From contig NZ_CP069349.1 of the NCBI RefSeq assembly GCF_021497505.1, positions 1,367,131 through 1,431,130 of the forward strand: DNA of 64,000 bases. The letters run 5' to 3'. The translations under genes and the position numbers were made by a program. Source of the stretch: Turicibacter sp. TJ11. GTDB lineage: Bacteria > Bacillota_I > Bacilli_A > MOL361 > Turicibacteraceae. Within the stretch, counting starts at the first letter, position 1. Each line of letters begins with the position of its first letter. Shown in pieces: positions 9,240 through 17,524 of this stretch. Under the pieces are notes generated by a model. That model did not search any database. It was not told the DNA's origin and saw nothing but the letters and a program-made list of their open reading frames with translations.

Positions 9240-10103
9240 TTAATAAAAATACGGGCTACGATACCATCCACCGTAATGAGGATATCCTCCGAATCCCCAT
9301 CCTCCATAGAATGGATAGCCAAATCCTCCAAAGCCCCATCCTCCGTAGAATGGATAGCCAAATCCTCCTCCAACAAAAAAGCGCTCGTCCTGTCCACCTC
9401 TCATGGCATATGGAGCTGGATACCCTCCCCCATAAGGATAATAGGCTCCAGGATAAGAATTACCATAAGGTGTCATTCCTGGAACTTGATATGGCATAGC
9501 TCCCGAAGAACAACTTGGTACATATGGTACATTCATTAGTGGCGGAATAGGTGGTTCTAAATAGTTGGGAATTGGATTAACAGGTGCTTGTGAGGGTTTT
9601 AATTGGGATACTGCTGGTTTTGTTGATGTAGTCGTTGTTGTCGTTTGTTTCGGTTGCTGATATGTTTTTTGATTAATGGATACATTATATTGTTCTACAC
9701 TCGCTATGGCTCCCCCCACTTTAACTCCATCATTCGGTTGACTTGGCGTCTCCGTTTGAATAGGTTTTAAAGGAATTGGAATCACTTCCTCCTGTACCTC
9801 AATAACTTGAGGAGTTGGTTTAACAACTTCTTGCTTCACCACAACAGGTTCTTTTTCAACCGTTGTTGCTGTCTTCAGCTCAATAGGATTAGTATCTAAA
9901 TTTGGATAATATTTTTGAATATGTTGTGCGACATTCGATTCTTCTTTTCTGACAGGTGAAGGAACTTTAACTTTTAATCCGGGTACAAGACCAGCTTGCG
10001 GGTTGATATGAGTATTCATCCCCACTAAGTCCTGAATACTAACATCATATTTTCTAGCTATTGATTCAAACGTATCATTTCGCTGTACAATGTGGATTTT
10101 CAT
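9240..10103 (-). CDS. LysM-domain, Gly/Tyr-rich spore coat-like protein
   Basis: A 287-residue protein in three parts. Residues 1-50 are a LysM domain (MKIHIVQRNDTFESIARKYD...GLKVKVP) that should bind peptidoglycan. Residues 50-190 are a Pro/Thr/Gln-rich linker. The C-terminus is a Gly/Tyr/Trp/Phe tail with tandem 13-residue repeats GGFGYPFYGGWGF ending in YRSPYFY. There is no signal peptide, as expected for a coat protein made in the mother cell. The plan recalls B. subtilis SafA (N-terminal LysM, Pro/Tyr-rich rest), but similarity beyond LysM was not established. A SigE-like promoter candidate stands upstream. It shares the string QDERF with the coat-like protein at 46.3 kb. Confidence 0.75.
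   Translation of the reverse strand: MKIHIVQRNDTFESIARKYDVSIQDLVGMNTHINPQAGLVPGLKVKVPSPVRKEESNVAQHIQKYYPNLDTNPIELKTATTVEKEPVVVKQEVVKPTPQVIEVQEEVIPIPLKPIQTETPSQPNDGVKVGGAIASVEQYNVSINQKTYQQPKQTTTTTTSTKPAVSQLKPSQAPVNPIPNYLEPPIPPLMNVPYVPSCSSGAMPYQVPGMTPYGNSYPGAYYPYGGGYPAPYAMRGGQDERFFVGGGFGYPFYGGWGFGGFGYPFYGGWGFGGYPHYGGWYRSPYFY
9263..9371. repeat. 39-bp in-frame tandem repeat in the LysM protein tail
   Basis: Two nearly identical 39-base units begin at 9295 and 9334 (each opens CCCCATCCTCC) with a decayed third unit on the left. They encode the 13-residue unit GGFGYPFYGGWGF. High identity at DNA level suggests recent slippage or unequal recombination. Confidence 0.85.
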
Positions 10104-10137
10104 AAGTCCGATTCTCCTTTCTACATTATCTCTTTAC

Positions 10138-10164
10138 ACTATATGATGAAGTTTTCTGAAATAT
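10138..10164 (-). promoter_or_regulatory. Candidate SigE-type (mother-cell) promoter of the LysM gene
   Basis: On the minus strand, ATA is followed after 16 bases by CATATAGT (10138-10145), close to the SigE pattern ATA-N16-18-CATAcaaT. It lies about 35 bases before the start codon. It fits a spore coat role but short motifs like this arise by chance in AT-rich DNA. Confidence 0.4.
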
Positions 10165-10318
10165 AACAAACTTAGGCGAAGTGAAAGGTTTTCTAAAATT
10201 TAAAAGATCAGTCTAATCAACAATTAATCCCTTCATTCAACAAGTAATCTTTTTTAACCCAACCCTACTTATCAGTCTTAAATTAAGATAAATGAAATAA
10301 AATGTTCTTTCTAACCCA

Positions 10319-10352
10319 TAAAAAAAGCCACTTTACTAAAAGTAAAGTGACT
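10319..10352 (-). terminator. Terminator of obg
   Basis: AGCCACTTTACT pairs with AGTAAAGTGACT (one G-U), 3-base loop, T-run on the minus strand. Confidence 0.8.
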
Positions 10353-10362
10353 ATAAGATAAA

Positions 10363-11646
10363 TTAATCTTTAAATTCAAATTCAAAGTTAAGAATACGTA
10401 CAAGATCTCCGTCTTCAACTCCAAGATCACGTAATGCTTGATCCACACCAATTTGACGTAATTGACGGGCAAATCGCATAATTGATGCTTCACGATTGAA
10501 GTCTGTTTGATGGAAGATTTTTTCAACGTGAGCTCCTGTAACCACATAAACTCCATCATCTCCACGAGAAATATGGAACTTAGCTTCTTCAGGTTTGAAT
10601 TTATATGTAACTGATTGTTCCACTTCATCTTCATCGTATAATGGGAATTGAGGTGTTTGTTCTAATAAATCAGCTGTTTTATATAATAATTGATCAATTC
10701 CTTGACGTGTTGCTGCTGAAATTTCAACAATTGTCACATCGTCTCCGACTTTTTCTTTAAATGCTTTTAAGTTTTCTTCAGCATCACCAATATCCATTTT
10801 ATTTGCAACGATAATTTGTGGACGTTCTAATAATTTGTAACGATATTGGGCTAACTCGTTATTAATTGTGACATAATCCTCATAAGGATCGCGTCCTTCC
10901 ATTCCAGACATATCAATCACATGTAAAATAACACGTGTACGTTCAATATGGCGTAAGAACTGATGTCCAAGTCCTGCTCCACTAGCAGCTCCTTCAATTA
11001 ATCCAGGTAAGTCCGCCATAACAAATGAACGACCATCTGGAACACCTACAACTCCTAAATTAGGAACTAATGTTGTAAAGTGATACGCTGCAATTTTCGG
11101 CTTACAAGCTGAAACAACCGAGATTAAAGTTGATTTACCAACACTCGGGAATCCCACTAATCCAACATCTGCTAATACTTTTAATTCAACACGAACTTCA
11201 CGTTTTTGACCTAATTCACCGTTTTCCGCAAGCTCTGGAGCTGTGTTACGTGGCGTTGCAAAGTGAATATTTCCGCGTCCTCCACGTCCTCCTTTAGCAA
11301 TGACAGCACGTTGACCATTCTCAGTTAAGTCTGCAATGATTAAGTTTGTGCTATTATCATAAACAATTGTTCCAACTGGAACTTTTACAATTAAATCATC
11401 TGAATTTTTACCATGGCAGCTTTTTGCCATTCCGTTTTCACCGTTTTTAGCTTGTAATACACGGTTATAACGTAAATCTAATAACGTTGATAATCCTTCA
11501 TCAGCAACGAAAACAACACTTCCTCCGTTACCTCCGTCACCACCTGCAGGACCACCATTTGCGATATATTTTTCACGACGGAAAGCAACAGCACCGTTAC
11601 CACCGTTACCAGCCGTTACTTTTAGTTTGACTTGATCGATAAACAA
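10363..11646 (-). CDS. obg: Obg/CgtA ribosome-associated GTPase
   Basis: An essential GTPase that binds the 50S subunit and links ribosome assembly, stress response and sporulation onset. The 427 residues show the Gly-rich Obg fold (residues 1-158: [23 protein letters not shown]), the G domain ([22 protein letters not shown]) and a C-terminal OCT domain (about 345-427) typical of Firmicutes. Translation apparently starts at TTG (11644-11646) after GAGGGA; no in-frame ATG gives the conserved [10 protein letters not shown] start. It follows rpmA as in Bacillus, but spo0B, usually between them there, is absent and a 133-bp repeat occupies the gap. Confidence 0.96.
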   Translation of the reverse strand: MFIDQVKLKVTAGNGGNGAVAFRREKYIANGGPAGGDGGNGGSVVFVADEGLSTLLDLRYNRVLQAKNGENGMAKSCHGKNSDDLIVKVPVGTIVYDNSTNLIIADLTENGQRAVIAKGGRGGRGNIHFATPRNTAPELAENGELGQKREVRVELKVLADVGLVGFPSVGKSTLISVVSACKPKIAAYHFTTLVPNLGVVGVPDGRSFVMADLPGLIEGAASGAGLGHQFLRHIERTRVILHVIDMSGMEGRDPYEDYVTINNELAQYRYKLLERPQIIVANKMDIGDAEENLKAFKEKVGDDVTIVEISAATRQGIDQLLYKTADLLEQTPQFPLYDEDEVEQSVTYKFKPEEAKFHISRGDDGVYVVTGAHVEKIFHQTDFNREASIMRFARQLRQIGVDQALRDLGVEDGDLVRILNFEFEFKD

Positions 11647-11698
11647 ATGTATCCCTCAATTCTATTTAATGAAATAAATTCACTTCATTCTTGTCTTC

Positions 11699-11831
11699 TT
11701 CTATATAGAAACAGAAATATATTTCATGATTCTACATCAGTCCTAGTTAATATGTTGCTTTAATACTAAAGCCTCCTATAGTCCAGCAAAAGTTTTCCGA
11801 TAGGAAAAACTTATCTGGACTTATATATATT
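11699..11831 (+). repeat. 133-bp structured dispersed element, copy A
   Basis: Nearly identical to the copy at 58100-58232 and same length. It opens with TTCTATATAGAAACAG and closes with ACTTATATATAT. The distal part folds into a long hairpin: AGTCCAG (11780-11786) pairs with CTGGACT (11815-11821), with an inner arm AAGTTTTC/GGAAAAACTT. It lies between rpmA and obg, in the opposite orientation to both genes. See the findings for the covariation between copies. Confidence 0.85.
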
Positions 11832-11877
11832 ATTAAAATAAACGGATGAGCTCATACAAAAAATGAACATAAAAATA

Positions 11878-11905
11878 AACCCCTAATCATGTGATTAGGG
11901 GATTT
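11878..11905 (-). terminator. Terminator of the rplU-prp-rpmA operon
   Basis: CCCCTAATCA (11880-11889) pairs with TGATTAGGGG (11892-11901); a T-rich tract follows on the minus strand. It separates rpmA from obg. Confidence 0.8.
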
Positions 11906-11915
11906 ATTAAATCGA

Positions 11916-12200
11916 TTACTTAGCTTCTGGATATACAGAAACTTGTTTTTTGTCACGTCCTAAACGTTCGAATTTAACGATACCATCGATTTTAGCGAAT
12001 AAAGTATGATCAACACCCATACCTACGTTTGTACCTGGATAAATTTTTGTTCCACGTTGACGGTAGATGATTGATCCTGCAGAAGCGTATTGTCCGTCTG
12101 CTTTCTTAGCACCTAAGCGCTTAGATTCAGAGTCACGACCGTTCTTAGTAGAACCAACACCTTTTTTAGATGCGAAAAATTGTAAGTTTAACTTTAACAT
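11916..12200 (-). CDS. rpmA: 50S ribosomal protein L27 with Prp-cleaved N-terminus
   Basis: L27 sits at the peptidyl-transferase centre. The 94 residues begin [17 protein letters not shown]: the Firmicutes-type N-terminal extension with the motif recognised by the cysteine protease Prp, which cuts after the Phe-Phe to expose the functional ASKKG terminus. The core [33 protein letters not shown] is typical. It is the third gene of the rplU-prp-rpmA operon; its processing protease is encoded just upstream. Start follows AGGAGGTG. Confidence 0.98.
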   Translation of the reverse strand: MLKLNLQFFASKKGVGSTKNGRDSESKRLGAKKADGQYASAGSIIYRQRGTKIYPGTNVGMGVDHTLFAKIDGIVKFERLGRDKKQVSVYPEAK

Positions 12201-12211
12201 GAGTCCACCTC

Positions 12212-12523
12212 CTACTTATTCTCTATGACTGTTAAGTATTTAAATTGATCTTCTTCAATTGTTTGTAAAGAAGTGATCATTCCATAGATTAGCGTTTGAC
12301 ACGCTTCACTGTTTGGAAGATTTTCAACTAATAAATAACCATCTTCCATTTTTATACTAAGTTCTGATTCGTCTAAGCTGATAATGGAATTGGTTAAGCC
12401 AAATGTCACAGCACTCACCGCAGCACAGACTAAGTCTTCACCTGGTTCACCTGCAAAGGCATGGCCGCTGATCTCAAATGACTCAACTTTATTATTTTTA
12501 TAGTTAAAATTGGCTGTAATCAT
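12212..12523 (-). CDS. prp: Ribosomal-processing cysteine protease Prp (YsxB)
   Basis: A 103-residue protease that removes the N-terminal extension of L27. It carries the family signature [23 protein letters not shown], containing the catalytic His21-22 region and the Cys about 12 residues later. Its place between rplU and rpmA is the conserved Firmicutes arrangement and matches the extended L27 encoded next to it. It starts 10 bases after the rplU stop, so the two are cotranscribed and probably translationally coupled. Confidence 0.95.
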   Translation of the reverse strand: MITANFNYKNNKVESFEISGHAFAGEPGEDLVCAAVSAVTFGLTNSIISLDESELSIKMEDGYLLVENLPNSEACQTLIYGMITSLQTIEEDQFKYLTVIENK

Positions 12524-12533
12524 CGTCTAACAA

Positions 12534-12842
12534 TTAAGCGTTGATAGCTTCGATAACAACTTTAGTGTATGGTTGACGGTGACCTTGTTTCTTTTTGTAA
12601 CCTTTTTTAGGTTTATATTTAAACACGATGATTTTTTCACCTTTACCGTGTTTTTCAACCTTAGCAGTTACAGTTGCACCTTCTACTAATGGAGCACCAA
12701 CTTTTGCGTTTTCTCCACCAACGAATAATACTTCGTCGAAAGTAACAACTTCACCTTCAGCAACATTTAATTTTTCAACGTAGATAGCTTGACCTACTTC
12801 AACTTTTAATTGTTTACCACCAGTTTTAATAATAGCGTACAT
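12534..12842 (-). CDS. rplU: 50S ribosomal protein L21
   Basis: A 102-residue 23S rRNA-binding protein, starting [18 protein letters not shown] and ending in [24 protein letters not shown], the family signature. The ATG at 12842 was chosen over the in-frame GTG nine bases upstream because GGAGG lies 8 bases before it. It is the first gene of the rplU-prp-rpmA operon, with a strong promoter and an L21-type leader upstream. Confidence 0.98.
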   Translation of the reverse strand: MYAIIKTGGKQLKVEVGQAIYVEKLNVAEGEVVTFDEVLFVGGENAKVGAPLVEGATVTAKVEKHGKGEKIIVFKYKPKKGYKKKQGHRQPYTKVVIEAINA

Positions 12843-12851
12843 TACCTGCAC

Positions 12852-12952
12852 CTCCTTAAAATTTAACTAAGACTCGCCATTAAAGGTATATGTCTTTGAC
12901 ATATTTTGACCTTATCCGTGCGGTTGTAGTACCCTAAGGTGCTAACAACATG
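12852..12952 (-). promoter_or_regulatory. L21-type ribosomal protein leader RNA
   Basis: The roughly 100-nt untranslated region between the rplU promoter and its start has the position and composition of the Firmicutes L21 leader (stretches TTAGCACCTTAGGGTACT, then GACATATACC and GGCGAGTCTTAG). Such leaders are thought to control the operon by binding L21. The identification rests on position and general pattern; a covariance-model search would settle it. Confidence 0.6.
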
Positions 12953-12956
12953 ATTC

Positions 12957-12985
12957 ATTATATCAGAGCCTATACTGTTCGTCAA
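12957..12985 (-). promoter_or_regulatory. SigA promoter of the rplU operon
   Basis: TTGACG and TATAAT on the minus strand with exactly 17 bases between, plus TG one base before the -10 (extended -10). Confidence 0.9.
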
Positions 12986-13097
12986 TCATTTATGTATGGT
13001 TATGTCTACCTTTTTCGATTATTTTTTAGTTCACTCATGATTGATTCTTTTAAAATTTTTTGACTACTTATTTTTGTCTCATTTAAAACTTTTTAAA

Positions 13098-13133
13098 CAA
13101 AAAATCTTATGTTTTTTTATGAAAAACATAAGA
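13098..13133 (-). terminator. Terminator of the receiver-domain gene
   Basis: TCTTATGTTTTT pairs with AAAAACATAAGA, then a T-run on the minus strand, overlapping the gene's 3' end. Confidence 0.75.
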
Positions 13134-13491
13134 CCTTCTTAATCATATTTAAATCGATTGGCTTTAATAAGATATCATCCATCATCGCCTCTTGAAACTT
13201 TGGATCTTCTTTTGATAATAAGTTAGCTGTTAAAGCGACAATACGTCCTTGATACCCCATATGTCGTATTTTTTTTGATGCTTCATAACCATCCATTCCA
13301 GGCATACAAATATCCATCACAACAACATCATAGTTTGGATTTTGCTCTATCTCATGAATCGCTTGAATGCCACTATCGATTGTTTTTACTTTTTTTATAT
13401 CTATTACATCTAAAATGTCTTCCATTAACATTAAATTAATTTCATTATCATCGACTACTAAAACAGAAAAATCTTCGCATAATTGTCCCAT
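13117..13491 (-). CDS. Stand-alone response-regulator receiver protein
   Basis: About 124 residues forming a single CheY-like receiver with no output domain. All key positions are present: acidic pair VVDDNE, phospho-acceptor Asp in VVMDICMPGMDG, Thr in ALTAN and Lys in LLKPID, so it should be phosphorylated. No histidine kinase is adjacent. It sits directly downstream of the sporulation genes spoIVFA-spoIVFB. A stand-alone receiver of 124 residues has the size of Spo0F, the phosphorelay intermediate, but the sequence also resembles receivers from hybrid kinases. The start was placed at the ATG 11 bases after GGGAGG; an ATG 33 bases upstream lacks a site. Confidence 0.8.
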   Translation of the reverse strand: MGQLCEDFSVLVVDDNEINLMLMEDILDVIDIKKVKTIDSGIQAIHEIEQNPNYDVVVMDICMPGMDGYEASKKIRHMGYQGRIVALTANLLSKEDPKFQEAMMDDILLKPIDLNMIKKVLCFS

Positions 13492-13539
13492 GTTAAACGC
13501 TTCCTCCCACTGATGTTCACTCATTTTGTATTTATCATT

Positions 13540-14358
13540 TTAGTCAGTTTTAATTTGAGCGTCAACAATTAACGTATCATTTTCTTGATATTTTAATTTT
13601 AACCATTTAATTTCTTCGTGAAGTCGATTTTTGACTTGAAATGAATTTAAATATCCTCGATAAATTTTATCTTCCCATGAATCATTTCTAATTTCTACAA
13701 TTTTTCTTGGTAAATCAACGTTTATATACATTTTCTTCTGTAAAAGAAAGCGCTGAAAAATATATCCAATTTGCTTATTGTACTTTATTGTCGAATATGT
13801 TAAAAAACTCACAATAAAGAAGATTTGTCGAATATCGTATAAAAATGTTAGAGTTGTGCCAATTATCACTAAGATGAGATTTAACCACTTCGTGATGAGT
13901 AAAACAGTCTTATATGGCCAAAAACAACATAAAATAGCACTCACTAGTCGACTTCCATCAAGCGGAGGTAATGGAATAAGATTAAAGACAATGACAAAGA
14001 TTTGTGCCCAAATGGCATAATCGTAAAAATATAAGCGAAGATCAGAACTCGAATAATTTCGAGTCAGCAATAAAATTAGTAAGGTGATTGCATTAAAAAT
14101 GACTCCACCACTACTTACGATTAAATCCTCTTTATTAGGTTTATTTAACTCACCTTTAAATTGCATTACTCCACCAAAAGCAAAGAACCGTAACTCTTCT
14201 AGCTCCCATCGATAAAAAAAAGCCATCATCAAATGCCCACACTCATGTATCATAATCGTTAAGGCAAAAATAACATATTCATTTAAATAACCGAGTATAA
14301 TCGCCAAAAGAGTCATTGCATAAAAAGATGGAGTAAATATTAACCTATTTTTACGCAT
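13540..14358 (-). CDS. spoIVFB: SpoIVFB-like intramembrane M50 metalloprotease
   Basis: A 272-residue membrane protease expected to cut pro-SigK in the mother-cell membrane around the forespore. It has the zinc motif IHECGH (HExxH type) in an early helix and the second motif LIPLPPLDGSRL containing the third metal ligand Asp; several hydrophobic helices precede a C-terminal soluble region. It lies right after spoIVFA, as in B. subtilis. The C-terminal part has no clear CBS domain. Start follows AGGAGG. Confidence 0.88.
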   Translation of the reverse strand: MRKNRLIFTPSFYAMTLLAIILGYLNEYVIFALTIMIHECGHLMMAFFYRWELEELRFFAFGGVMQFKGELNKPNKEDLIVSSGGVIFNAITLLILLLTRNYSSSDLRLYFYDYAIWAQIFVIVFNLIPLPPLDGSRLVSAILCCFWPYKTVLLITKWLNLILVIIGTTLTFLYDIRQIFFIVSFLTYSTIKYNKQIGYIFQRFLLQKKMYINVDLPRKIVEIRNDSWEDKIYRGYLNSFQVKNRLHEEIKWLKLKYQENDTLIVDAQIKTD

Positions 14359-14373
14359 TCATGGTCCTCCTAG

Positions 14374-15168
14374 TTATTGAACAAACTGATCTAAATAGGT
14401 TGTAAAATCTTGATATTTTCCATCTTTATCTCTTAACGCTAAATAGTAGTAAGAACCCTCTCCTAATTCAGTTCCAGCTTCTCCAATGACAGAACCTACG
14501 CCTAAAACATCACCAACCTTAATATGTTGATATTGATTGACGGTTCGATTTTCAACAAATCCAATCGTTAATGTCCAGTCATTTTCTAACTGAATATTAA
14601 TATAGTTACTAATTTTATCATCTGTTCCTACATTTAAAACAATTCCAGAAATGATACTTTTAATCTTTTCATCCTTTTTAGTTTGAATCACAGCACCATT
14701 TTCATAATTACTTAGCACCATATTATCCCGAATATCACTAATCGCCTGTGAAACATCAAACGTTGAATTGGTACTATCTTCTTTTATAACCTGCCCCGCT
14801 TCATCAACGGTTGTTCCTTGTATTCCACCTGTAGCAATGGTAGTTTCCTCTTCTTTTGTTAAACGATGATCAAATGGAAACAGTTTAAATAACATGTCTT
14901 GATAGATCTTTTCATACTTAGTAAACGGAAAATTTCCGAGCATGATACTCTTAACACTTTCATAAAGCGGTACATTCGGAAGCTTTTGACACACTAAGAT
15001 ACTCATTAATAAACATAAACAAATCATGGATTGACAAATGAAACGCCGAACAAATAGAACTGCCTCGTCTTCTTGTTGTTTTCGTCTATAATAAGATGAT
15101 GAATGATTTGCTTTATACCCCGTGTAATTCGAGCGATAAGGGATACGATTTCTTTTTTGATTAGCCAC
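14374..15168 (-). CDS. spoIVFA: SpoIVFA-like sporulation regulator, M23-like domain
   Basis: About 264 residues: a basic cytoplasmic N-terminus, one transmembrane helix (ICQSMICLCLLMSILVCQ), then an extracytoplasmic domain with a LytM/M23-like fold near the end (SGIVLNVGTDDKISNYINIQLEN...HIKVGDVLGVGSVIGEAG). SpoIVFA holds SpoIVFB inactive until the forespore signals. The usual M23 zinc ligands (HxxxD, HxH) are not evident, which agrees with a regulatory rather than lytic role. Translation probably starts at GTG (15168), 7 bases after GGAGG. It is 15 bases upstream of spoIVFB. Confidence 0.82.
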   Translation of the reverse strand: MANQKRNRIPYRSNYTGYKANHSSSYYRRKQQEDEAVLFVRRFICQSMICLCLLMSILVCQKLPNVPLYESVKSIMLGNFPFTKYEKIYQDMLFKLFPFDHRLTKEEETTIATGGIQGTTVDEAGQVIKEDSTNSTFDVSQAISDIRDNMVLSNYENGAVIQTKKDEKIKSIISGIVLNVGTDDKISNYINIQLENDWTLTIGFVENRTVNQYQHIKVGDVLGVGSVIGEAGTELGEGSYYYLALRDKDGKYQDFTTYLDQFVQ

Positions 15169-15331
15169 GACAATTCCTCCCAACTATTGTTTCATGTACG
15201 TAAGCTTGTTCAATGAATCATATGAGCACTTATTAAAAATTAGAACCTTCATCACAAGGACTAACCGATTTAACCCAGTCCCTTTAATCATAGACATTGT
15301 TAAAAAATTCATAGAAGATGTTCAAATAAAA

Positions 15332-15373
15332 AAAACCTTAGAAACTAGTAAACTCACTATTTTCTAAGGTTTT
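15332..15373 (-). terminator. Terminator of mreCD
   Basis: AAAACCTTAGAAA (15332-15344) pairs with TTTCTAAGGTTTT (15361-15373) across a 16-base loop. Confidence 0.8.
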
Positions 15374-15393
15374 CATTTAATGATCTACTTGGC

Positions 15394-15912
15394 CTAAAAT
15401 TCATTTAAAACCGCTCGTTGATATTTTTTAAATTGTCGTTTTAAAATTGGATAAATTGGAATGGTAATTATCGTGTTAAAAATAGCAGTTGGAATTAAAA
15501 TCATTTTTATAAACGTTAATAAGGTCATATTTGTCGTCTTCATTGTATTAACAATAAAATAAATAAACCATTCCTCAAAAATAACTACCATCATGACTAA
15601 TGCCATCATGGATAAAATATTGACTGGCATCGTTTGTGAAACAAATCGTAATAAAATAAACGTGATAATCGGAAATAAGCACGTATATAAGCCAATTAAA
15701 TCAGCGTAACAAATGTCATATAACACTCCAAAAATAAAAGCAATTAAAAGAGGACGAAACCCTTTATCATAAAATGTAAAAAACGATAAACAAATTAAAA
15801 AGACATTAGGGATCACCATGTAAGCTCCGAAAATCGGTTGGATGGGCAGAAAAATGACTAATAAATTATCAAGTACAAAGCATGTCATAAATGTCATAAT
15901 TAATCTAATCAT
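15394..15912 (-). CDS. mreD: Rod-shape-determining protein MreD
   Basis: A 172-residue integral membrane protein with five to six helices and almost no loops, matching MreD in size and hydrophobic profile. MreD works with MreC and MreB in the elongasome. Its start overlaps the mreC end by 8 bases, so they are cotranslated. Identification leans on position after mreC, since MreD sequences are poorly conserved. Confidence 0.85.
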   Translation of the reverse strand: MIRLIMTFMTCFVLDNLLVIFLPIQPIFGAYMVIPNVFLICLSFFTFYDKGFRPLLIAFIFGVLYDICYADLIGLYTCLFPIITFILLRFVSQTMPVNILSMMALVMMVVIFEEWFIYFIVNTMKTTNMTLLTFIKMILIPTAIFNTIITIPIYPILKRQFKKYQRAVLNEF

Positions 15913-16756
15913 TAGTTGGTGTCACCGCCTCACGTGAAACAACAATCACGTAATCCATATTGTTATAATTTTTTTCACCTTTTAAATAAAGTGTTTGTGT
16001 TAATCCGTCTTTACTTATTTCAATTCGACTGACGTATCCAATTAAAAGAGCTCGAGGATAAACTCCACCTAACCCACTTGTAATAACCGCATCGCCTTCT
16101 TCAACCACGACATCTTTAGATACTTGTGTCATGACAAGTTCATCCGTTTTATAATCGTATCCTTCAACGGTTCCGATGGAGTCATCTTTTCCATCGATAA
16201 TAGCCGAGACTTTACTTCCAAAATCTTGATTTTTAATCAATTTGACTTTAGCAGATAAATCATTAACCGAAATAACTTTTCCAATTAGGAATCCTTCTTT
16301 TGAAAGAACAGCCATGTTCTCTTTAATTCCTTGTTGACTTCCCTTGTTAATCACAATGAAATCATGCCATTGATCAACATTACGCATAACAGTTGAGGCA
16401 TTGATTGTCGTATAATTCATTAAAGAAACACCCGTTTCCTGCAACTCTTCTAACGAATTGATTTGCTCTTCTAATTGATGAACATATACCTCTAATGCTT
16501 CATAATTATACATCTGCTGTTTTAATAATTTATTTTCTTCATACGTGTGAAATAAATCGTTGACATTAGTTAAAAAACCTTTAACACTATCGACAATTCC
16601 TGTATATCCTGTTTGAATCGCCGTCATTCCATCTTTAATTAGACGTTCTGGCAATGGATTTCTTGTCTCTTGATTCATCGTATAACCGACTGTAATTAAA
16701 GTCATGAAAATTATTACGATAATTCCAAATACTTTTAAATGGTTAACACCCTTCAT
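15905..16756 (-). CDS. mreC: Rod-shape-determining protein MreC
   Basis: A 283-residue scaffold of the elongasome: one N-terminal transmembrane helix (about 6-24), a coiled coil (about 70-105) and a C-terminal beta-rich domain with VMRNVDQWHDFIVINKGSQQGIKENMAVLS and DAVITSGLGGVYPRALLIGYV, the family core. It connects MreB with penicillin-binding proteins outside the membrane. mreB, normally directly upstream, is not here: the preceding genes are a GNAT and asnB. Confidence 0.93.
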   Translation of the reverse strand: MKGVNHLKVFGIIVIIFMTLITVGYTMNQETRNPLPERLIKDGMTAIQTGYTGIVDSVKGFLTNVNDLFHTYEENKLLKQQMYNYEALEVYVHQLEEQINSLEELQETGVSLMNYTTINASTVMRNVDQWHDFIVINKGSQQGIKENMAVLSKEGFLIGKVISVNDLSAKVKLIKNQDFGSKVSAIIDGKDDSIGTVEGYDYKTDELVMTQVSKDVVVEEGDAVITSGLGGVYPRALLIGYVSRIEISKDGLTQTLYLKGEKNYNNMDYVIVVSREAVTPTND

Positions 16757-16902
16757 TTAAACACATCCTAAGTCTTTACAATAATCTTTTTTTATAATGC
16801 TTATTATATAGAATTGATATGTATGAAACAAGTCTAATTCATGACATAAACTTGAACTCTTCGAGTTTTCACACTTTTTACATGGAAATTGTCTTTACAT
16901 TT

Positions 16903-16934
16903 AAAAAATTCTCACACGATCGTGAGAATTTTTT
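16903..16934 (-). terminator. Terminator of the GNAT gene
   Basis: A perfect 13-bp stem (16903-16915 / 16922-16934) with T-run; it closes the asnB-GNAT unit before mreC. Confidence 0.85.
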
Positions 16935-17502
16935 ATCTTGTTTTTAGGAAATGATCTCGATCAATAACGTAAGTGTCACAGTCTACCCACTCTCGATGCC
17001 CATTTAAAACAGCTCGTGTGACTAATCGATCATGATGCATTCCTATTTTTTTCATTACTTGACCAGAAGCGGGATTTCTAACATCGTGCTTAGCACTAAC
17101 CATATCCACTTCAAGCTGTTCAAAAGCAAATTGTAAAACGGCTGTTGCTGCTTCAGTCATAATCCCTTGGTTCCAATACTCTTTAGATAAACAATAACCT
17201 AACTCACATCCATAACGTCGACCTCGACGATTAAATTGATGAAGTGAAATGGAACCAATGACCTGCTCATTTTCACGATAAACGATTGCCCATTGATAAA
17301 TACCCAAGTGTTGGTAACTCCACTCCCAATTGGCTAAAATTCGTTTCGTTGTATGAATACTTTGATGAACAGGCCAAGCAACATATCGAGCAACCTCCGG
17401 ATCACTGGTCCAATTGTGATAAACCATATCGGCATCACTAACTTTAAATTTTCTTAAATCAAGTCGCCTTGTTTGCAACTGACACGTTCCTAAATGTTTC
17501 AT
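16933..17502 (-). CDS. RimJ/RimL-type GNAT N-acetyltransferase
   Basis: A 189-residue acetyl-CoA-dependent acetyltransferase. It opens LQTRRLDLRKFKVSDADMVYHNWTSDPEVARYV, the typical start of the Acetyltransf_3 (RimJ/L-like) subgroup, and shows the acetyl-CoA strand GCELGYCLSKEYWNQGIMTEA followed by VSAKHDVRNPASGQVMKKIGM. Substrate may be a protein N-terminus or a small amine. It begins 22 bases after asnB, probably in the same transcript. Start chosen at the second of two near ATGs, 8 bases after AAGGAG. Confidence 0.85.
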   Translation of the reverse strand: MKHLGTCQLQTRRLDLRKFKVSDADMVYHNWTSDPEVARYVAWPVHQSIHTTKRILANWEWSYQHLGIYQWAIVYRENEQVIGSISLHQFNRRGRRYGCELGYCLSKEYWNQGIMTEAATAVLQFAFEQLEVDMVSAKHDVRNPASGQVMKKIGMHHDRLVTRAVLNGHREWVDCDTYVIDRDHFLKTR

Positions 17503-17524
17503 TTTCATAACTCCTTCAAATCTC

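Noticed and set aside
9161-9539. Several open frames on both strands over the LysM protein tail
   Set aside because: They are by-products of the Gly/Tyr/Pro repeat sequence; none has a ribosome site or a recognisable protein, and the LysM frame explains the region.
10311-10634. 107-codon minus-strand frame overlapping the obg 3' end
   Set aside because: It is out of frame within obg and its terminator, with no ribosome site or known domain.
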